Shown: positions 18,701-29,753 of the stretch, piece by piece
How positions within the stretch are numbered: position 1 is the stretch's first letter
Layout of the letters: each line of letters begins with the position of its first letter
Source: Thalassotalea sp. G2M2-11
GTDB lineage: Bacteria > Pseudomonadota > Gammaproteobacteria > Enterobacterales > Alteromonadaceae
NCBI RefSeq assembly: GCF_017168195.1
Contig: NZ_JADNYL010000002.1
Span: 372,001 to 436,000 of the forward strand
Length of the DNA stretch: 64,000 nucleotides
Direction: 5' to 3'
Translations under genes and position numbers: made by a program
Notes under the pieces: model-generated
The model's input: only the letters and a program-made list of their open reading frames with translations
Told to the model about the DNA's origin: nothing
Database searches by the model: none

Positions 18701-19699
18701 AGATTTGGTTAAGCCAAAATGTTGATAGGCTCGCTCAGTAGCGATGCGCCCTCTCGGTGTCCGCTGTAAAAAGCCTTGCTGAATTAAAAATGGCTCTAAC
18801 ACATCTTCAATAGTTTCTCGCTCTTCGCCAATCGCCGCCGCTAAATTATCCAAGCCAACAGGGCCACCAATAAACTTTTCGATGATGGCTTGCAGTAACT
18901 TTCTATCCATGATGTCGAAACCTTCATTGTCTACTTCCAGCATATCAAGTGCGCTGGCAGCTGTTTGTTGACAAACATTCCCTTGGGTTTTGACATCAGC
19001 ATAATCTCTAACACGGCGAAGTAATCGATTAGCTATTCTAGGTGTCCCTCTAGAGCGTTTTGCCACTTCAAAGGCACCCGCTTCGTTAATCGGCAAGTTT
19101 AAAAAGTGCGCCGAACGGCGAACAATATCCGTCAGATCTTTAGTGTTATAAAACTCAAGTCGTTGCACGATACCAAAACGATCTCTTAAAGGCGAAGTTA
19201 ATGCCCCTGCCCGAGTGGTAGCGCCTATCAGGGTAAATGCTGGTAAATCTAGTTTAATCGAGCGAGCCGCTGGCCCTTCACCTATCATGATATCAAGCTG
19301 ATAATCTTCCATCGCTGGATATAACACTTCTTCAACCATTGGGCTCAAACGATGGATCTCATCAATAAACAAGACATCATTTTCTTCAAGATTAGTCAGT
19401 AATGCCGCCAAATCGCCAGCTTTCTCTAACACTGGGCCTGACGTGGTACGTATATTAACCCCCATTTCATTGGCAACAATATTCGCCAAAGTGGTTTTAC
19501 CTAAGCCTGGAGGGCCAAAAATTAATAAATGATCAAGTGGCTCACCGCGTTGTTTTGCCGCCTGTATAAAGATTTCCATCTGCGTCTTTACATGATCTTG
19601 ACCGGTATAATCTACCAGCATTTTAGGTCTGATTGCGCGATCTACACCTTCATCTTCGGGTGTTGCAACAGGCTGAATAAGACGATCTGCTTCTATCAT
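18698..19699 (-). CDS. ruvB: Holliday junction branch-migration motor RuvB
   Basis: A 333-residue AAA+ ATPase with Walker [13 protein letters not shown], Walker [10 protein letters not shown], sensor motif [18 protein letters not shown] and a C-terminal winged-helix domain ([29 protein letters not shown]). It drives branch migration of Holliday junctions together with RuvA. It follows ruvA by 26 bp in a ruvC-ruvA-ruvB operon. Confidence 0.98.
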   Translation of the reverse strand: MIEADRLIQPVATPEDEGVDRAIRPKMLVDYTGQDHVKTQMEIFIQAAKQRGEPLDHLLIFGPPGLGKTTLANIVANEMGVNIRTTSGPVLEKAGDLAALLTNLEENDVLFIDEIHRLSPMVEEVLYPAMEDYQLDIMIGEGPAARSIKLDLPAFTLIGATTRAGALTSPLRDRFGIVQRLEFYNTKDLTDIVRRSAHFLNLPINEAGAFEVAKRSRGTPRIANRLLRRVRDYADVKTQGNVCQQTAASALDMLEVDNEGFDIMDRKLLQAIIEKFIGGPVGLDNLAAAIGEERETIEDVLEPFLIQQGFLQRTPRGRIATERAYQHFGLTKS

Positions 19700-19725
19700 T
19701 GGCTTAGTTCATTCCACATATATTG

Positions 19726-20355
19726 TTATAACATTGCTTTTAGTGCGTCACGGATCAAATCTTCGCTGGTCATGCCCGATGAATACACCGCCTTGACGGC
19801 TTTATCCGCCTGACCTTGAGTGTAACCAAGTGAAACAAGCGCATTCACCGCATCACCTTTGGCATTTGACACCCTTGTCTGTCCATTGTGTGATGTGATT
19901 GGCAAAGCATCAGTCATTGGCATGTCTACATCACTATGCCAGTCTTTTAACCTGTCACGCATTTCGATTAATAAGCGTTCCGCTGTTTTTTTGCCTACCC
20001 CAGGGATTTTTACTATGGTGGAGAGATCATCGTGGATCACACAACTGACAAATTGATCGGCAGACATTCCTGATAATATCGCTAACGCTAACTTTGGGCC
20101 AACGCCATTTACTTTGATAAGTAAACGAAACAATTTGCGCTCAACTTTATTGGCAAAGCCATACAGTAACTGCGCATCTTCTCGTACCACAAAATGGGTG
20201 TAGATTGTCGCTTGTTGCTCTATTTCGGGTAAGGCATAAATGCTGGTCATTGGCATGGTCACTTCATAGCCAATACCACCACATTCAATTAATATTTCAG
20301 GGGGAAGTTTCTCTACTAATGTTCCGCGTAGTCGACCAATCAAAACATATTCCAC
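19726..20355 (-). CDS. ruvA: Holliday junction-binding protein RuvA
   Basis: A 209-residue protein with an N-terminal OB fold ([16 protein letters not shown]), tandem helix-hairpin-helix motifs ([35 protein letters not shown]) and a C-terminal RuvB-binding three-helix domain ([18 protein letters not shown]). It forms the tetramer that holds the junction open. It lies between ruvC and ruvB. Confidence 0.98.
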   Translation of the reverse strand: MEYVLIGRLRGTLVEKLPPEILIECGGIGYEVTMPMTSIYALPEIEQQATIYTHFVVREDAQLLYGFANKVERKLFRLLIKVNGVGPKLALAILSGMSADQFVSCVIHDDLSTIVKIPGVGKKTAERLLIEMRDRLKDWHSDVDMPMTDALPITSHNGQTRVSNAKGDAVNALVSLGYTQGQADKAVKAVYSSGMTSEDLIRDALKAML

Positions 20356-20416
20356 TGTTATTATTACTATGGCGCAACAATAACACTATACATTTATACA
20401 GTAAAGTAGAAATTAT

Positions 20417-20944
20417 TTACCTTAACCGCCTGCGAACTGTCTTGGTGGCTTGTCCTGACATTTTAAGCAAAGAGTCATGACTATGCGCATGACATAACGC
20501 AACCGCCAGTGCATCGGCGGCATCTGCTTGTGGTGTTGCTGGTAGTTTAAGAATGTTTTTCACCATATGCTGAACTTGCTCTTTATCAGCCGCTCCTGTG
20601 CCAACTACCGACTGTTTGATCTGACGGGCAGAATACTCTGCCACCGTTAAACCAACACTGGTAGCAGCAACAATGGCAGCTCCGCGCGCTTGACCAAGCT
20701 TTAATGCACCACCAGGGTTGACTCCCATAAACACTTGCTCAATCGCAAACATTTGCGGTTGAAATTGTACGATTAATTCAGAGACACCAGCAAAGATCGT
20801 TTGCAAACGTGAAGCAAAGTCATCACCAGCTGCCACCGCTTTAATACAACCACTACCTAAATATGTAAATTGTCGCCCTTGCTGATTAATCACACCGTAA
20901 CCTGTCAGGCGTGAGCCAGGATCAATACCTAATATAATTGCCAA
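20417..20944 (-). CDS. ruvC: Holliday junction resolvase RuvC
   Basis: A 175-residue RNase H-fold nuclease that cuts Holliday junctions. The acidic catalytic residues lie in [28 protein letters not shown] and the C-terminal [14 protein letters not shown]. It is the first gene of the ruv operon. In many gammaproteobacteria yebC lies between aspS and ruvC; here the two are separated only by a terminator. Confidence 0.98.
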   Translation of the reverse strand: MAIILGIDPGSRLTGYGVINQQGRQFTYLGSGCIKAVAAGDDFASRLQTIFAGVSELIVQFQPQMFAIEQVFMGVNPGGALKLGQARGAAIVAATSVGLTVAEYSARQIKQSVVGTGAADKEQVQHMVKNILKLPATPQADAADALAVALCHAHSHDSLLKMSGQATKTVRRRLR

Positions 20945-20993
20945 TAGATTTTCTCAAAAATGCATGTGTCATACTTAGACTAACGAATTGCCA

Positions 20994-21030
20994 CAAAAAA
21001 AGCAGCTTATGTTCTCACCTAAGCTGCTTT
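20994..21030 (-). terminator. intrinsic terminator of aspS
   Basis: On the minus strand arms AAAGCAGCTTA and TAAGCTGCTTT form an 11-bp stem followed by a run of seven T's, 20 bp past the aspS stop. It separates aspS from the ruv operon. Confidence 0.85.
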
Positions 21031-21049
21031 AATTCTATCAGACTACTTT

Positions 21050-22825
21050 TTATTCAGCGTCTGTTTTATCCTGAGCAATTGTTGCAATACCTAATTCAGC
21101 TAATTGCGCTGGGTTTGCTTGTCCAGGCGCATTGGTTAGTGGACATGCCGCCGTAGTAGTTTTTGGAAACGCCATAACATCACGAATCGACGTTGCACCA
21201 GTCATTAACATCACCAAGCGATCTAAACCAAATGCTAAACCTGCATGTGGTGGCGCACCATATTGTAGTGCTTCAAGTAAGAAGCCAAACTTCTCTTGCG
21301 CTTCTTCATCACTGATGCCCAAAATTCTAAACACAGCTGATTGCATAGCTTGATCATGAATACGTACCGAGCCACCACCAAGTTCACAACCATTTAAGAC
21401 CATGTCATATGCATTAGACAATGCACCAGCAGGGTTGGCTTCAAGTTGCTCAGCAGTTACCTTAGTTGGCGCCGTAAACGGATGGTGCAATGCATGCATC
21501 TGGCCATCAATTTCTTCAAACATTGGAAAATCTACGACCCAAAGTGGCTTCCACTCGTCGCTGACCATGTCTAAATCTTCACCAAGTTTTAAACGTAATG
21601 CCCCTAATGCTTCAGTAACCACATTATAAGTATCAGCACCGAAGAAGATAATATCACCCGTTTGTGCATTCGCGCGATCTAATAAAGCATTGACCGCTTC
21701 TTCGGTTAAGAATTTTAAGATCGGAGATTGTAAGCCTTCCAAACCAGCTTCACGATCGTTAACTTTCAACCACGGCATACCTTTGGCGCCATAAATTCCA
21801 ACAAATTTTGTTAAGTCATCAATGTTCTTACGTGAGAACTTACTGGCCCCTTGCGGTACGTTGATCACAGCCACACGACCTTTTTCATCATTAGCTGGGC
21901 CTGAGAAAACTTTAAACTCCACGTCTTTTAAAATATCAGCAACATCAACTATCTCTAAAGGGATACGTAAGTCTGGCTTATCTGAGCCAAAGCGAGTCAT
22001 AGCTTCGCTATAAGGCATGCGAGGGAATTCACCTAAATCAACATTGAGTAATTTTTGGAATAACTCACGGATCATCGTTTCTGTGACTTCCATCACCTGA
22101 TCGGCACTCATAAACGATGTTTCAATATCAATTTGAGTAAATTCAGGTTGACGATCGGCACGTAAATCTTCGTCACGGAAACATTTGACGATTTGATAAT
22201 AACGCTCCATACCTGACATCATCAGCAATTGCTTAAACAATTGTGGTGACTGAGGCAATGCAAAAAACTGCCCTTTATGAGTACGACTAGGCACTAAATA
22301 ATCACGTGCCCCTTCAGGTGTAGCAGCCGTTAGAATAGGCGTTTCTATGTCTAAGAAGCCTTGATTTTCTAACGATTCACGTACTGCGGATGTCACTTTT
22401 GCACGAAAACGTAAACGTTCCGTCATTTCACTGCGACGTAAATCTAAATAACGGTATTTTAACCGCTGCTCTTCTGAGTTTGTTTGGTTTGAATCCAGAG
22501 GTAACGGCGCTGATTTGTTCAAAATATTAAGCTCTAAACCTAATACTTCAATCGCACCTGTTGCCATATCTTTATTTACTTGCCCTTCAGGACGAGCACG
22601 CACTTTGCCTTTGACTTGTACACAAAATTCATTACGTAAAGTATTGGCAACGTCTAATACTTCTGGCAAATCAGGATCATAAACAACTTGCACTAGCCCT
22701 TCACGATCACGTAAATCTAAAAAGATCACTGCGCCTAAATCACGACGACGATTAACCCAACCACAAAGGGTAACTTCTTGACCAATGTGAGATTCATTTA
22801 CCTCACCACAATAGAGCGTTCGCAT
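21050..22825 (-). CDS. aspS: aspartyl-tRNA synthetase
   Basis: A 591-residue class II synthetase charging tRNA-Asp. An N-terminal OB-fold anticodon-binding domain (about 1-105) is followed by the class II core with motif 2 ([19 protein letters not shown]), the bacterial GAD insertion (about 290-420) and motif 3 ([15 protein letters not shown]). Length and domain order match the bacterial type. It has its own terminator before ruvC, and a MITE-like element lies upstream. Confidence 0.98.
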   Translation of the reverse strand: MRTLYCGEVNESHIGQEVTLCGWVNRRRDLGAVIFLDLRDREGLVQVVYDPDLPEVLDVANTLRNEFCVQVKGKVRARPEGQVNKDMATGAIEVLGLELNILNKSAPLPLDSNQTNSEEQRLKYRYLDLRRSEMTERLRFRAKVTSAVRESLENQGFLDIETPILTAATPEGARDYLVPSRTHKGQFFALPQSPQLFKQLLMMSGMERYYQIVKCFRDEDLRADRQPEFTQIDIETSFMSADQVMEVTETMIRELFQKLLNVDLGEFPRMPYSEAMTRFGSDKPDLRIPLEIVDVADILKDVEFKVFSGPANDEKGRVAVINVPQGASKFSRKNIDDLTKFVGIYGAKGMPWLKVNDREAGLEGLQSPILKFLTEEAVNALLDRANAQTGDIIFFGADTYNVVTEALGALRLKLGEDLDMVSDEWKPLWVVDFPMFEEIDGQMHALHHPFTAPTKVTAEQLEANPAGALSNAYDMVLNGCELGGGSVRIHDQAMQSAVFRILGISDEEAQEKFGFLLEALQYGAPPHAGLAFGLDRLVMLMTGATSIRDVMAFPKTTTAACPLTNAPGQANPAQLAELGIATIAQDKTDAE

Positions 22826-22875
22826 ACTAATTTTGCCTTGATATTTCTGATGTTAAACTGCTAAAAAACCCGCAG

Positions 22876-23144
22876 TTAGGGCGTGTTGAACTTTGCTGTT
22901 TAATTTTTGTTCGAGATAAAAGCGTTTTAAACGCGGCGTGAGGAATGACGCTTAGCCATCTATGCAAATCTCCTCACAACAAAGAGTAAAACGCTTTTAG
23001 CCGAACCTTTCAGGCAGCGTTTGTTGTCATTTCTACTATGTTAGTGCTTTATCATGTGGAACAACCACACATCAAAAGCACTGCCTTGTATAAATTTCCA
23101 ACAAACTGCTGCAAAAACTAACTTGAAAGATCAAAATGCCCTAA
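22876..23144. mobile_element. MITE-like element A (269 bp)
   Basis: The left end TTAGGGCGTGTTGAACTTT and the right end AAAGATCAAAATGCCCTAA are imperfect inverted repeats (16 of 19 matching) flanked by TA. The left 30 bp are almost identical to those of element B at 29471-29741. The core contains further inverted repeats (AAAGCGTTTTA near 22919 against TAAAACGCTTTT near 22989) and no gene. It lies between the 5' end of aspS and the 3' end of a GGDEF gene, so it also fills a gap over 300 bp. Confidence 0.7.
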
Positions 23145-23227
23145 TAAGTCGAATAAAAAATTGCCGCCATTATAAAGCAATACCAAGGAATGTCACCTGT
23201 AAACATTAGCGAAACATAGGTCTCAAT

Positions 23228-26062
23228 TTAATTGAACACGTAATGATTTTTGCCCGCGTCTTTAACTTTATACATTAGCGTGTCAGCCACCTTTAACAGT
23301 TCTGTATCTGTCATACCATCATCGGGGTACATGGCAATACCGATACTACAGCCAATGTTCACAACCACCTCAGGTAAAGTGAACGGCTGTTGGATTAACT
23401 TCAGCACTTTATCAGCGATAAAGCTCGCTTCTTCTTTATGATGTAAGCCGGTTAATAACAAAACAAATTCATCACCGCCAAAGCGCACTATGGTATCAGA
23501 TTTTCTCACACAACCATTTAACCGCTTAGACACTTCCACTAATAGTTCGTCACCAACATCATGCCCATAGCTATCATTAATCGTTTTAAATCCATCTAAA
23601 TCAATAAATAATACCGCCATCAATAAAGACTGACGTTGATGAAAATGAATCGCGGTATTGATCCTATCTTTCATTAAGGTTCGATTGGCCAGCCCAGTTA
23701 ACTCATCATGAGTCGCCATATGCTTCATTTTTTCTTCAAGCGACTTTCTCATGTTAATTTCACGATATAAGCGACGGTTCCACACTATAATAATAATTAA
23801 TATCACTAAGATAATAACGGCGACTTGGCCCGACAATTTTAACACGGTACTTTTATCTAACCCTGTTTCTAAATGAATAGTGAACCATTTTTCATAGATT
23901 GCTTGTTTCTCACTTTCACTTATCGATAACAGCGCTTTATCAATAATCGATTTAAGTAACGGCCAGTCTTGACGAATTGCATAGCTATTAGGGTCAAATT
24001 CAAACTCTTCAATCACAGAAATATTGAGTTTTACGATACTTTCACGATTAATTAATTCAGAGGCGGTCGCCATATTTTCGATAAAGCCATCTACAACACC
24101 ATTTTTGACCGCTAATAATCCTTCTTCATAGTTATCAACTAAACGTAAATTAATTTGAGGGTGTGTTTTACGGATATCATTGATCAAATAATAGCCGCGA
24201 ACAATTGCAAGCTCTTTACCATAATAGTCGGTGATATTTGACAGTTTTCGCTCATGACGTTGATGAATAATAACCCAGGGAGTATTCCAGTAAACATCTG
24301 AAAAATTTAGTGATTTTTTCCGCTCTTCGGTTTCTGTTGCACTGGCAATCACATCAACATCATTCACCGTTAATGCGGTAAATAATTCAGTCCAATTATC
24401 AAAAGCAACATACGAAAACTTTATCCCCGTTCGCTGCTCAATCAGTTGATTAATATCTATGTTCACACCACTAGGTTGGCCATTGTCGTCAATAAACTCC
24501 ATCGGCTTCCAGTTACGTACCAGACCTATTTTGATCTCTGGGTGTTGCTGCAAAAATACATTTTCATGCTCAGTTAAATCTACTTCTGTGGCATTGACCT
24601 GATAATACCCTTTGCTTGGATCGCTTAACCACCGCTTTTCAAGTTTAATCAGTTCATCGACAGGTAATGAATTAAAACCTTCCTGTATAATTTCAGCTAA
24701 TCGGGTATTACCTTTTTGCGTGAATGAGTATATATCAATAGTAAAAGGGCTTCGGGTAAAACTATAAAATTGCTTACGTAATTTAGCTAAGGCCAGCTGA
24801 GCTTCCATGTTTTCAACAATACCCACCATAGCATCTATTTTGCCATAGTCAGCGGCTTCCATTAAGGTGGCATAATCACGAAAAAAAACTAACGATATTT
24901 CAGGGTACTCTTGCTCAAGCTGCTCCCTATAAGCAGCTGATTCAAACACCCCAAGCTTTTTGCCTTTTAATTGGGACAGGTGAGTAATATTAGGGAGGTT
25001 TTTGTTAACATAAACATTGGAAGCAACAGAGTACACTTGATTAGCAACCATTAACTTATTATTGGCATTCCCCTCTTTGGTAAAAGCAATGTGTATATCT
25101 GCTCCCCCTTGACTGATCACTTCAAGCGCGTCATTGGTCGATTGAGGAATAAATTCAATATTCAACCCCATGGTTTCAGCCCAAAGACGCCAAATATCAA
25201 TAAATAGTCCTTGTGGTTTGCCAGAGGAAGAAATATCCATAAAAGGCGGCAACTCTGGCGTGAACACTAAAGAAATGCTGTCATTTTTCTTCGAAACACC
25301 GAGCCATTTTTTTTCTATCGCAATTTTTTCTTCGTTTGATATTTTAGCAAAGCCCTGATCAATAAAGTCAATCAGGGCAAAGTTGTCTTTAGCAACCGCA
25401 CTGACATAGTTATCCCGATGAAATAATACTTTTTTGTACACGGGAAATTTGGTTTGTAAATCTTTATAACGAGGATAACGCTTCGACAATTTATCTAAAT
25501 TACTAAACGCGACTATTTCACCAGCAAGGGCTGCATCAAACAACTCAAAGCGGCTTTTGTACAGTCGTAATTTAAGCTGGGGGGTTAACTGAGCTAACTG
25601 CTCAACATGACTCGAGCCCGCAACCACGCCGATAGTATAGGGCAATAACTCTTGTATTTTAGTAAATTTAGGCAAGTCACGATGGACACGAAAATAGCTA
25701 TTAAAATGAAAAAAAGGCTCACTAAAATTAAAATATTGGCTTCGCTCTTCCGTTTTAGCTAAACCCGCATGTATATCAATACGTTTATCTTTGACTTGAT
25801 CCAGAGTTTGTTGCCAATTTAGCACGACAAACTCAATTTTTACTTGTTGTTTCTTTGCCCATAGTCGCCATAAATCAACCATGATGCCTTCAACTTCTCC
25901 CTTCTCATTAGCAAAATGATAAGGATAAGAAGTTTGATTCACGGCAATTGTGTAAACTTTTTTATCTGCTGTAACCGGCTGGGCTGCTATTTGATTGCTA
26001 GTGAATAATACAATCATTATCAGCACAGGATAAACTATTGCTCGCTGTAATAAGGCCTTCAT
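23228..26062 (-). CDS. GGDEF protein with three periplasmic SBP_bac_3 domains
   Basis: A 944-residue membrane-anchored sensor. A signal segment (about 9-27) is followed by three tandem family-3 solute-binding domains (about 35-260, 265-490 and 500-730; each begins with a YTIAVNQTSYPY- or IKIGLVRNWKPMEF-like strand), one transmembrane helix (about 740-760) and a diguanylate cyclase domain (about 775-940) with RFGGDEFVLLL. It should make cyclic di-GMP in response to periplasmic amino-acid-like ligands, or act through membrane coupling. The GGDEF signature is intact, so catalysis is likely. Three sensor modules in one chain is unusual. Confidence 0.93.
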   Translation of the reverse strand: MKALLQRAIVYPVLIMIVLFTSNQIAAQPVTADKKVYTIAVNQTSYPYHFANEKGEVEGIMVDLWRLWAKKQQVKIEFVVLNWQQTLDQVKDKRIDIHAGLAKTEERSQYFNFSEPFFHFNSYFRVHRDLPKFTKIQELLPYTIGVVAGSSHVEQLAQLTPQLKLRLYKSRFELFDAALAGEIVAFSNLDKLSKRYPRYKDLQTKFPVYKKVLFHRDNYVSAVAKDNFALIDFIDQGFAKISNEEKIAIEKKWLGVSKKNDSISLVFTPELPPFMDISSSGKPQGLFIDIWRLWAETMGLNIEFIPQSTNDALEVISQGGADIHIAFTKEGNANNKLMVANQVYSVASNVYVNKNLPNITHLSQLKGKKLGVFESAAYREQLEQEYPEISLVFFRDYATLMEAADYGKIDAMVGIVENMEAQLALAKLRKQFYSFTRSPFTIDIYSFTQKGNTRLAEIIQEGFNSLPVDELIKLEKRWLSDPSKGYYQVNATEVDLTEHENVFLQQHPEIKIGLVRNWKPMEFIDDNGQPSGVNIDINQLIEQRTGIKFSYVAFDNWTELFTALTVNDVDVIASATETEERKKSLNFSDVYWNTPWVIIHQRHERKLSNITDYYGKELAIVRGYYLINDIRKTHPQINLRLVDNYEEGLLAVKNGVVDGFIENMATASELINRESIVKLNISVIEEFEFDPNSYAIRQDWPLLKSIIDKALLSISESEKQAIYEKWFTIHLETGLDKSTVLKLSGQVAVIILVILIIIIVWNRRLYREINMRKSLEEKMKHMATHDELTGLANRTLMKDRINTAIHFHQRQSLLMAVLFIDLDGFKTINDSYGHDVGDELLVEVSKRLNGCVRKSDTIVRFGGDEFVLLLTGLHHKEEASFIADKVLKLIQQPFTLPEVVVNIGCSIGIAMYPDDGMTDTELLKVADTLMYKVKDAGKNHYVFN

Positions 26063-26307
26063 ATTGCCATCATCATCCTGTGTTGACGATTAATAATTGT
26101 TTCTATCATGCCAAAAAGAAGTTCAAACACATTAAATCCATTCATTATTATTTGATAACCGTGTCAATTATACTTTTTCTATCACATATAAAATTCACAA
26201 AGTAAGTGCAACATAAGAAAAAGCCCAAGTTAACACATTACATTTCATAACCTACCGCTTTTCAGTTAAAATACCAACACTTAAACTTAAGTTAATTGAA
26301 TTTATCT

Positions 26308-27042
26308 ATGCCTCGCTCAAACACTGATGTTATTTTTTCTAACAAACAAAGCAAAATTAAAGACTTTGCTTTTGACGCTCAGGTCGCTGAAGTATTTCCC
26401 GATATGATCTCTCGCTCGGTGCCTGGTTATGCCACCATCATCGACACTATTGGCCAATTAAGTCAGCATTATGTTAGCGAAGGCTCTAATGTTTATGATT
26501 TAGGTTGTTCATTAGGTGCTGCAACGCTGGCCATGCGTCAAGCCATCACTGCAAAGCAATGTAAAATTATTGGTGTAGATAATTCAACAGCCATGGTTGA
26601 GCGTTGTCAACGACACGTCAATGCCTTTAAAGGTGACACGCCTGTTGAAATAATAGAAGACAATATTCTCAATGTTGAGATGAACAATGCTTCAATGGCT
26701 GTGCTCAACTTTACTTTACAGTTTATTGAACCCGATCTTCGCCAAACCATGATCAATAATGTCGCTCAAGGCTTAAATACTGGCGGTATTTTGGTGCTAT
26801 CAGAAAAAATCTCCAGCACCGATGATGTCTGTGATGACTTATTGATCGACTTACATCACAATTTTAAACGTGCCAATGGTTACAGCGATCTTGAAATTGC
26901 TCAAAAGCGCACCGCATTAGAAAACGTTATGCGCACTGATGATTTACCCACTCATATTAGCCGACTAGAAACGGCAGGTTTTACCCACATTAGTCCCTGG
27001 TTCCAATGTTTTAACTTTTTTTCTTTAGTTGCGATCAAATAA
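26308..27042 (+). CDS. cmoA: carboxy-S-adenosylmethionine synthase CmoA
   Basis: A SAM-dependent enzyme making carboxy-SAM from SAM and prephenate, the donor for tRNA wobble modification to cmo5U34. It shows the family segments [20 protein letters not shown] and the SAM-binding [15 protein letters not shown]. The ATG at 26308 is preferred over the upstream TTG at 26296 because it matches the family's usual N-terminus. The final base overlaps the first base of cmoB, indicating translational coupling. Confidence 0.96.
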   Translation: MPRSNTDVIFSNKQSKIKDFAFDAQVAEVFPDMISRSVPGYATIIDTIGQLSQHYVSEGSNVYDLGCSLGAATLAMRQAITAKQCKIIGVDNSTAMVERCQRHVNAFKGDTPVEIIEDNILNVEMNNASMAVLNFTLQFIEPDLRQTMINNVAQGLNTGGILVLSEKISSTDDVCDDLLIDLHHNFKRANGYSDLEIAQKRTALENVMRTDDLPTHISRLETAGFTHISPWFQCFNFFSLVAIK

Positions 27043-28007
27043 TGAATTTCAATCAATTTTATCAACAAATTGCTCAAAATCGTTTAGCCCCATGGTTAAA
27101 CACTTTACCTGCACAATTAACACTTTGGCAGCAACAAGAGCTACATGGTGAATTTGCCCAATGGCAAAAAACGTTAGATGCATTACCAAAAACAACTCCC
27201 AGCCATATTGATCTAGAAAATGGCGTGATAGTTGGTCAGCAAGAAGATATTAATTCGGGCGAATTTAAACGCATTGAAAATTTACTGAAAAAATTCAAGC
27301 CATGGCGTAAAGGGCCCTATCATGTCCATGGCTTACATATTGACACCGAATGGCGCTCAGATTTTAAATGGGATCGTTTGCTCCCCCATATTAGCGACCT
27401 GAGTAATAAATATGTACTTGATATTGGCTGCGGCAGTGGCTACCACTTATGGCGCATGCGTGGCGCTGGCGCTAAGTTTGTCGTTGGCATCGATCCGACA
27501 CAACTGTTTTTCACGCAATTTAACGCCATACAGCATTTTATCAAAGATCCTGCGGTGAACTTATTGCCTTTGGGAGTAGAAGATTTACCTGAGCTAGCTG
27601 CGTTTGACACTGTCTTTGCGATGGGCGTACTTTATCATCGTCGCTCGCCAATTGATTTTATTTATCAGTTAAAATCCCAACTTGTTAAAGGTGGTGAATT
27701 GGTATTGGAAACCTTAGTGGTTGATGGTGATGTTAACACCGTTCTAGTGCCTGGCGAACGCTACGCTAAGATGCGAAATGTCTGGTTTTTACCAAGTTGC
27801 CAAGCTATGTGTGCTTGGCTTGAGCGTTGTGGCTTTATCAATATTCGCGTAGTCGATACCGACATCACTTCATTTGAAGAGCAACGAAAAACAGAGTGGA
27901 TCGATACTGAATCGCTTCAAGACTTTCTCGATCCAAATGATACCAGCAAGACAATTGAAGGCTATCCCGCGCCAAAAAGAGCTATTTTTATCGCTAATAC
28001 TAAATAA
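27042..28007 (+). CDS. cmoB: tRNA U34 carboxymethyltransferase CmoB
   Basis: A 321-residue transferase that moves the carboxymethyl group of carboxy-SAM onto 5-hydroxyuridine-34 of certain tRNAs. Visible are [27 protein letters not shown], the Rossmann glycine motif [15 protein letters not shown] and [16 protein letters not shown], all characteristic of CmoB. Its length is typical. It overlaps cmoA by one base. Confidence 0.97.
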   Translation: MNFNQFYQQIAQNRLAPWLNTLPAQLTLWQQQELHGEFAQWQKTLDALPKTTPSHIDLENGVIVGQQEDINSGEFKRIENLLKKFKPWRKGPYHVHGLHIDTEWRSDFKWDRLLPHISDLSNKYVLDIGCGSGYHLWRMRGAGAKFVVGIDPTQLFFTQFNAIQHFIKDPAVNLLPLGVEDLPELAAFDTVFAMGVLYHRRSPIDFIYQLKSQLVKGGELVLETLVVDGDVNTVLVPGERYAKMRNVWFLPSCQAMCAWLERCGFINIRVVDTDITSFEEQRKTEWIDTESLQDFLDPNDTSKTIEGYPAPKRAIFIANTK

Positions 28008-28118
28008 CCACCAACAAGTAGCTCTAACCACTGTTTTAACTAAAAGCTTGTACAGCCACAATAATATTGGGTAAGGTATCGATTAATGGTAAAAACCTTA
28101 ACAATCATTAGGTAGTGT

Positions 28119-29465
28119 ATGAGTAATGTGTGGTTAGAGCGACAACGAGCGAATGTTGTACAACGAAAAGATGATCATCGTAGTCCTTTTCAACGAGACC
28201 GCGCCAGAATATTACATTCAGCAGCATTTAGACGCCTACAATCAAAAACCCAAGTGATGGGGAGTGGCCAAAGCGATTTTTATCGTACCCGTCTTACCCA
28301 CTCATTAGAAGCGGCACAAATCGGCTCTGGTATTAGCGCACAATTACGTAATAAATCCCCAGAACTCGCTGCACAATTATTTCCCGCCGATGACACCTTA
28401 ATCGAGTCGCTATGTTTAGCGCATGATATTGGTCATCCGCCTTTCGGGCATGGTGGTGAAGTCGCGTTAAACTTTATGATGCGCGAACACGGCGGCTTCG
28501 AAGGCAATGGTCAGACATTTCGCATTGTTTCTTACTTAGAACCGTTTAGTGAACATCATGGAATGAACTTAGCAAGAAGAACCTTACTAGGCTTGATCAA
28601 ATACCCACAAACCCTCAATCAGTTATCATGCCAAGCTAGCGTCAAGGTTCCTGAGAATTTCAGACAATTAAAAGCCGCTGATTGGCATCCCCCGAAAGGG
28701 TTATTTCAAGACGATATAGACACCTTAAACTGGGTATTATCACCATTATCTAGTGCGGATAAAGCGTTATTTCAACAGCTTGTTACCCAAGATAATCGTC
28801 ACAGTAAAACACTGTACAAATCTTTAGATTGTTCCATTATGGAACTGGCTGATGATATTGCTTACGGCATTCACGACTTAGAAGATGCTATTGTCACAGG
28901 GGTCGTACAGCAAGATGATTTTGAACACCATGTTATCGATAAACTCAAGCAATTAGATGATCAATGGCTACAACAATTAAGTGATGATTTATCAGATAAA
29001 CTATTTGGCCATAAAACCTATCAACAAAAAGAAGCCATTGGCGGTTTAGTCAATTATTTGATCACTGCGATTGTGCTAGAAGATTTAAATGAAACGCAGC
29101 AACTTCAGTTTGAAGAGCCGTTATTAAGATACAATGCTAAACACCCCATAATTGCTCAGCAGGTATTGAAAATATTCAAAGACTTCGTGTTTGATTTTGT
29201 GATCAAGCGCACCGAAATTCAGCATCATGAATATCGAGGTCAACAAATAGTGATGGAGTTATTTGAAGCACTCGCCTCAGATCCCGAGCGTTTATTACCT
29301 AAAAATGCCTTACGAAATTATCAAGATTCAGTCGCTAAGCAATTAAATAGTCATCGTGTCATTGCTGATTATGTTGCGGGCATGACGGACGATTTTGCCA
29401 CTGGGCTCTATCAAAGCTTATTTATCCCGACGAGCGTGAATAATAAGCATGATCTTCACCAATAA
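28119..29465 (+). CDS. dgt: dGTPase-family deoxynucleotide triphosphohydrolase
   Basis: A 448-residue HD-domain enzyme hydrolysing dGTP (or other dNTPs) to nucleoside and triphosphate. The metal-binding HD core is seen in RTRLTHSLEAAQIG, CLAHDIGHPPFGHGGE and MELADDIAYGIHDLEDA. It belongs to the shorter dGTPase type found in Shewanella and Vibrio relatives; members of the dGTPase family have been shown to protect against phages by depleting dNTPs. Whether this one does so is inference. No other defence gene is adjacent. Confidence 0.93.
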   Translation: MSNVWLERQRANVVQRKDDHRSPFQRDRARILHSAAFRRLQSKTQVMGSGQSDFYRTRLTHSLEAAQIGSGISAQLRNKSPELAAQLFPADDTLIESLCLAHDIGHPPFGHGGEVALNFMMREHGGFEGNGQTFRIVSYLEPFSEHHGMNLARRTLLGLIKYPQTLNQLSCQASVKVPENFRQLKAADWHPPKGLFQDDIDTLNWVLSPLSSADKALFQQLVTQDNRHSKTLYKSLDCSIMELADDIAYGIHDLEDAIVTGVVQQDDFEHHVIDKLKQLDDQWLQQLSDDLSDKLFGHKTYQQKEAIGGLVNYLITAIVLEDLNETQQLQFEEPLLRYNAKHPIIAQQVLKIFKDFVFDFVIKRTEIQHHEYRGQQIVMELFEALASDPERLLPKNALRNYQDSVAKQLNSHRVIADYVAGMTDDFATGLYQSLFIPTSVNNKHDLHQ

Positions 29466-29470
29466 ACACC

Positions 29471-29741
29471 CTAGAGCGTGTTGAACTTTGCTGTTCATTT
29501 TTGCAACTGACTGTTTGGCATTTAGACAAGGCAGCGCCTTCGTAGTGTAGTTATTCTCCTCAAGTAAGGCGATAACACAGTATAAATGTTAAACAGGCGT
29601 TGCCCAAGGGGTTCAATTGAGCGTACTTTGCTCATTGTTGCTCGTTTTTTACATAGAGCAACTATGCTACGAACCGAGCGTCGTGATCAAAGCACGCACA
29701 AATTGAACAAAATTTGTACCTCAAAGATCAACACGCTCTAG
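29471..29741. mobile_element. MITE-like element B (271 bp)
   Basis: The ends CTAGAGCGTGTTGAACTTTG and CAAAGATCAACACGCTCTAG are inverted repeats matching at 19 of 20 positions, with TA at both outer edges as in TA-targeting (IS630/mariner-type) elements. There is no gene inside. The left end shares about 30 bp with element A. It fills the gap between the convergent dgt and patatin genes. Confidence 0.8.
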
Positions 29742-29753
29742 TTACACAAACTA

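Noticed and set aside
20945-21049. Missing yebC between aspS and ruvC as a deletion
   Set aside because: Gene order varies in gammaproteobacteria and a clean terminator lies here; nothing indicates a scar.
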